A DNA stretch of 7,672 bases from Thermoflexales bacterium (GTDB lineage: Bacteria > Chloroflexota > Anaerolineae > S140-20). The notes beneath the pieces were generated by a model. That model searched no databases. It saw only the letters and a list, made by a program, of their open reading frames with translations, and was not told the origin of the DNA. Of the stretch, positions 5,278-7,672 are shown one piece after another. The stretch covers positions 1 to 7,672 of the forward strand of contig WFUY01000357.1 of the NCBI GenBank assembly GCA_015484715.1. The letters run 5' to 3'. Numbering within the stretch: position 1 is the stretch's first letter; every line of letters starts with the position of its first letter. Position numbers and translations under genes: made by a program.

Positions 5278-6321
5278 TCAGCCCAAGCCCACGCCAGCGA
5301 TGGAGGTGCTGCAACGGGGGCAGGCCCCGTTGCGCACCCGGTTGGCCGTGATGAAGTAGCCTGTGCGGTTGATGAGCAGGGTGTTACACCGGGGGCAGTA
5401 GGTGCTTTCGCCCCGGACACCAGCGGGCATTGCCCAGCCGGGGACGTTTCCCACGTAGACGTAATGCAGCCCTTCTTCGCGTCCGATCTCCCAGGCCCGG
5501 ACCAGCGTGGTGATGGGGGTGGGCGGTTCATCCGTTTTAAAGGCTGGGTGGTAGCGGCTGACGTGCCAAGGGACGTCAGGTCCCAGCTCCTGGCTGATGA
5601 AGCGGGCGATCTCCCGTAGCTCCCCTTCATCATCGTTGACATTGGTCACGACGAGGGTGGTCACCTCCAGCCAGATACCCTGTTCCTTCATCTTCTTCAG
5701 CGTCTCCAGCACCGGCTGGAGGCGGGCACCGATGAGCTTGCGGTAGGTCTCATCGCGGAAGGCTTTCAGGTCCACGTTGGCCGCATCCAGATAGGGCTGG
5801 ATGATCTCCAGCGCCTCCTCGGTCATGTACCCGTTGGTGACGAAGACGTTGGCGATGCCTACGCTGTGGGCCAGGCGGGCGGTGTCGTAGGCGTATTCGA
5901 AGAAGATGGTCGGTTCTGTGTAGGTGTAGGCAATGCTACGGCACTGGGTGCGTCGCGCTTCCCGTACCAGCCGCTCTGGAGGTGCTTCTAGGCTGCCGAA
6001 GAGGAGGTGTTCCTCCCGGACTGCCTGGGAGATCTCCCAGTTCTGGCACCATTGGCAGCGGTAGTTGCACCCCACCGTGGCGACCGAGTAAGCGCTGGTG
6101 CCCGGATAGAAGTGGTAGAGGGGCTTCTTCTCAATGGGATCCACGTGGATGGCGACGGCTTGCCCGTAGACCAGGGTGTAGAGAGTACCATTCTGGTTCT
6201 CCCGCACTAGGCAGATTCCCTTCCGTCCATCCCGGATGAGGCAACGGTGAGCGCATAGGTGACAGCGGACAGCCTTCTCGTCAAGTTTTTCATACACCAT
6301 AGCTTCGCGTCGTTGCGGCAT
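5278..6321 (-). CDS. amrS: AmmeMemoRadiSam-type radical SAM enzyme
   Basis: 347 aa. The ATG at 6321 has AGGAGG 9 nt upstream (6331-6336); the next in-frame Met, 7 codons on, has none. The radical SAM cluster motif is C85-x3-C89-x2-C92 in VGCNYRCQWCQNW, which binds the 4Fe-4S cluster that splits S-adenosylmethionine. An N-terminal Cys set (C20, C23, C27, C37) and a C-terminal zinc-ribbon-like pair (C309/C312 and C334/C337) are present. This layout is that of the AmmeMemoRadiSam radical SAM family, formerly called pyruvate-formate-lyase activating-enzyme-like. The Memo and AMMECR1 partners often found beside it are not in the window. It is the first gene of the probable minus-strand operon, 157 bp before the cobalamin-binding gene. 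The family reaction is not established to my knowledge, and the symbol reflects family membership only. Confidence 0.88.
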   Translation of the reverse strand: MPQRREAMVYEKLDEKAVRCHLCAHRCLIRDGRKGICLVRENQNGTLYTLVYGQAVAIHVDPIEKKPLYHFYPGTSAYSVATVGCNYRCQWCQNWEISQAVREEHLLFGSLEAPPERLVREARRTQCRSIAYTYTEPTIFFEYAYDTARLAHSVGIANVFVTNGYMTEEALEIIQPYLDAANVDLKAFRDETYRKLIGARLQPVLETLKKMKEQGIWLEVTTLVVTNVNDDEGELREIARFISQELGPDVPWHVSRYHPAFKTDEPPTPITTLVRAWEIGREEGLHYVYVGNVPGWAMPAGVRGESTYCPRCNTLLINRTGYFITANRVRNGACPRCSTSIAGVGLG

Positions 6322-6373
6322 CTCTCCATACCTCCTGCCCCCCTCATACCGGCTGACCGGGGCTTCCCTACAG

Positions 6374-6402
6374 ATTATACCACGCTACCGGGCTCTTTTA
6401 CA
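6374..6402 (-). promoter_or_regulatory. Extended -10 promoter of the radical SAM-led operon
   Basis: On the minus strand, a perfect TATAAT (6379-6374) is preceded by TGG (6382-6380), giving the extended -10 form TGnTATAAT. A weak -35, TGTAAA (6402-6397, 3/6), lies 17 bp away. Transcription would start near 6367, leaving about 45 nt of leader before the start at 6321. Confidence 0.7.
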
Positions 6403-6566
6403 GTCTGGGCATGTCCGGTAGGGCCTATCCCTGCTCAAGCGGAACCCGGATTCCTGGGGGCTCCGTGGGACCTTTTCACCCAGGCGAACCTGTTGTCTCC
6501 CAGGGCCGCTTTTTGGACCTCGGGAATCTCCAGGGTTCGAGCGTTGATGAGTCCTGATGTCGGGAT

Positions 6567-6595
6567 TTGACAGAGAGAGCCAGCTATGTTATGTT
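6567..6595 (+). promoter_or_regulatory. Promoter of the response regulator gene
   Basis: A perfect TTGACA (6567-6572), a 17-bp spacer and TATGTT (6590-6595, 4/6). The start would be near 6602, giving a leader of about 99 nt. That leader is long enough to hold the structures at 6608-6646. Confidence 0.65.
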
Positions 6596-6607
6596 TATCA
6601 GAGGGGA

Positions 6608-6646
6608 CCACCCAGTGGTGGGGGTGACTTACCGGTCATCTCCCCC
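6608..6646 (+). promoter_or_regulatory. Structured 5' leader of the response regulator mRNA
   Basis: Two hairpins compete for the same G-run. CCACC (6608-6612) can pair with GGTGG (6617-6621), or GGGGGTGAC (6620-6628) can pair with GTCATCTCC (6635-6643) around the loop TTACCG, using two G-U pairs. Both cannot form fully at once. I do not recognise a known riboswitch. Confidence 0.35.
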
Positions 6647-6700
6647 GGAAGGGTTATCTCGCTTTATGGGCTACTGTCATCTTGTGGCGAGAGGAGGGGT

Positions 6701-7498
6701 ATGGCTGAGCCGGCTGCCATTCTGGTTGTGGATGATGAGGCGGGTGTTCGCCACGCTCTGGAGAGAGCGTTGGGCAAGGCGGGCTATGAGGTGACCACCG
6801 CTGCCAGCGGCGAGGATGCCTTGCGTCAGATCCAGCTCTTCACCTTCGACCTGGCGTTGATTGACCTGAAGATGCCGGGGATGGGAGGGCTGGCCTTCCT
6901 CCAAGAATTGCGGCAGCGTTCCCCTCAGACGGTGGCCATCATACTGACGGCCCACGCCACCTTGGACTCGGCCATCCAGGCCCTTCGTCTGGGCGCTCAC
7001 GATTATCTGCTCAAACCCTTCTCCTTGGACGATCTGCTGAGGAGCGTGCGGGAGGGGTTGGGTAAGCGCCAACGGGAGATTCGGGTCAACGCGCTGATCC
7101 GGCAACTGGAGCGGGATGTGGCCACCCTGCGGGCGCTGCAGGGTGACGCCGGTCCCCTCACTCCGGCGGAAACGGTCTCCTCTCAACCGCGTCCCCTGGA
7201 AGTTGGCCCCTTCCGCATTGATCGGGACCAGTACCGGGCATTTATGCACGGTCGTCCTCTGGACCTGACCCCCACCGAGTTTGAGATCCTCGCCTGTCTG
7301 GTTGAACGGGCCCCGGCTGTGGTCAGCCCTCAGGAGTTGGTCCGGGACGCCTTGGGATACCGTGCCGAGCCCTACGAGGCTCGGGACCTGATCAAGTGGC
7401 ACATCCACCACTTGCGTAAAAAGGTGGAACCAGACCCAACCACACCCCAGTACATCGTGACGGTGCGCGGCGTGGGCTACACCCTGGCCATCGAGTGA
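6701..7498 (+). CDS. OmpR/PhoB-family response regulator
   Basis: 265 aa. The ATG at 6701 follows AGGAGGGGT and directly precedes the receiver domain; an in-frame ATG 48 codons earlier lies upstream of the likely transcription start. The receiver (about 6-120) has acidic D11 and D12, phosphoacceptor D55, T83 and K105, so it should be phosphorylatable. A charged, probably helical linker (about 121-148) leads to a winged-helix Trans_reg_C DNA-binding domain (about 166-263) with the LTPTEFEIL, HIHHLRKKVE and VRGVGYTL blocks. The receiver's TAHATLDSAIQALRLGAHDYLLKPF stretch reads more like the NtrC type, an uncommon pairing with an OmpR output domain. No sensor kinase follows; the next gene encodes an exported protein. 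The target is unknown, but three 11-nt direct repeats begin 3 nt after the stop. Confidence 0.93.
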   Translation: MAEPAAILVVDDEAGVRHALERALGKAGYEVTTAASGEDALRQIQLFTFDLALIDLKMPGMGGLAFLQELRQRSPQTVAIILTAHATLDSAIQALRLGAHDYLLKPFSLDDLLRSVREGLGKRQREIRVNALIRQLERDVATLRALQGDAGPLTPAETVSSQPRPLEVGPFRIDRDQYRAFMHGRPLDLTPTEFEILACLVERAPAVVSPQELVRDALGYRAEPYEARDLIKWHIHHLRKKVEPDPTTPQYIVTVRGVGYTLAIE

Positions 7499-7500
7499 CA

Positions 7501-7533
7501 GCCAACCCAACGCCAACGGAAGGCCAACGGCAC
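7501..7533 (+). promoter_or_regulatory. Three 11-nt direct repeats, candidate regulator binding sites
   Basis: GCCAACCCAAC (7501), GCCAACGGAAG (7512) and GCCAACGGCAC (7523) share GCCAAC at an exact 11-nt period. PhoB/OmpR-family winged helices bind direct repeats at 10-11-nt spacing. The array lies between the gene for such a regulator and the start of the next gene. No clear -10 hexamer is visible downstream, so a promoter here is not proven. Confidence 0.4.
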
Positions 7534-7536
7534 AAC

Positions 7537-7592
7537 ACCCCTTTTTCCTGCATCATGGAGGTGTACACTCCATCAGGCAGGGAAGAAGGGGT
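7537..7592 (+). promoter_or_regulatory. Long hairpin covering the ribosome binding site of the next gene
   Basis: The lower stem pairs 7537-7551 with 7577-7592: 15 pairs including one T-G, with G7580 bulged. The upper stem pairs 7555-7562 with 7567-7573 with G7560 bulged, around the 8-bp palindrome GTGTACAC. The probable ribosome binding site AAGGGG (7586-7591) is in the 3' arm. No U-run follows, so a simple terminator is unlikely. Confidence 0.5.
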
Positions 7593-7594
7593 CC

Positions 7595-7672
7595 ATGAAC
7601 AACAGATCGGTTCATCTCTATCGTCGTTGGCTACGTCGTCTGGGGGCGGGAGGGCTCCTCGCCAGCCTGATG
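7595..7672 (+). CDS. N-terminus of an exported or membrane protein (cut by window edge)
   Basis: The ATG at 7595 opens 26 codons to the right edge. The N-terminus has a basic stretch (YRRWLRRLG, residues 9-17) followed by a hydrophobic run (AGGLLASLM, 18-26). This is the layout of a signal peptide or signal anchor, and the RRW-x-RR part is loosely Tat-like. AAGGGG lies 3 nt upstream as a ribosome binding site. The mature protein is outside the window, so no function is given. A start at 7555 in another frame is possible but gives no signal-like sequence. Confidence 0.55.
   Translation, partial: MNNRSVHLYRRWLRRLGAGGLLASLM

Larger units (their letters stand above)
6322..6700. other. Divergent intergenic region
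   Basis: These 379 bp separate the minus-strand operon from the plus-strand regulator. They hold the radical SAM promoter (6374-6402), the regulator promoter (6567-6595) and its structured leader (6608-6646). Between about 6403 and 6566 I see only weak pairings, such as CCTGGG with CCCAGG around 6450-6485, and no gene. Confidence 0.6.

Noticed and set aside
5121..5642. N-terminal extension of the cobalamin-binding protein by 174 codons
   Set aside because: The frame is open but overlaps the radical SAM gene and codes for low-complexity sequence. AAGGAGG 5 nt before the ATG at 5120 and the B12 motif right after it mark the true start.
6530..6572. tRNA T-arm-like GGGTTCGAGC and hammerhead-like TTGATGAGTCC
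   Set aside because: The T-stem has no complementary arm and no cloverleaf can be drawn. The hammerhead core lacks CGAAA and paired stems.
6677..7516. 279-codon minus-strand frame opposite the response regulator
   Set aside because: The regulator is clearly real on the plus strand with all receiver and winged-helix motifs; the antisense product shows no domain and no ribosome binding site.

Overview
The window looks like a GC-rich bacterial chromosome, most likely from a member of the Chloroflexota (Anaerolineae/Caldilineae-like, possibly thermophilic). The main reason is the secreted protein at the left edge: tandem PA14 repeats with EYF, FxWGTGSPDP and NFSVRW blocks, followed by a Pro/Thr linker, a style I associate with that phylum. 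Strong AGGAGG ribosome binding sites and TTGACA/TATAAT-type promoters indicate ordinary housekeeping-sigma expression. The lineage is inferred from style; no rRNA or marker gene is present.

Layout, left to right. (1) 1-1289, minus: secreted protein with three PA14 domains, C-terminus beyond the window, with its own promoter at 1343-1371. (2) 1290-1652: gene-free stretch holding that promoter, a 79-bp fold-back repeat built from ATTCGTG heptamers, a second GC-rich hairpin, and an orphan plus-strand promoter that points into the 3' end of the next gene. (3) 1653-6321, minus: four genes in one direction. In transcription order they are an AmmeMemoRadiSam-type radical SAM enzyme, a protein with a cobalamin-binding domain followed by a large mutase-like domain, an octopine/opine dehydrogenase family oxidoreductase, and a zinc-ribbon Nudix hydrolase. 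An extended -10 promoter at 6374-6402 probably drives the set. (4) 6322-6700: divergent intergenic region with that promoter and a plus-strand promoter (TTGACA, 17 bp, TATGTT) followed by a structured leader. (5) 6701-7498, plus: OmpR/PhoB-type response regulator. (6) 7499-7672: three 11-nt direct repeats, a long hairpin that would bury a ribosome binding site, and the first 26 codons of a secreted or membrane protein.

How the genes may work together. A cobalamin-dependent mutase-like protein beside an opine dehydrogenase-type enzyme suggests an amino-acid rearrangement followed or preceded by NAD(P)-linked reductive condensation of an amino acid with a 2-oxoacid. The radical SAM gene leads the same probable operon. 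I cannot name the substrate or product, and this cluster is the best candidate for an undescribed pathway here. The response regulator may control the downstream exported protein through the 11-nt repeats, which have the spacing typical of PhoB/OmpR-family sites. Its sensor kinase is not in the window.
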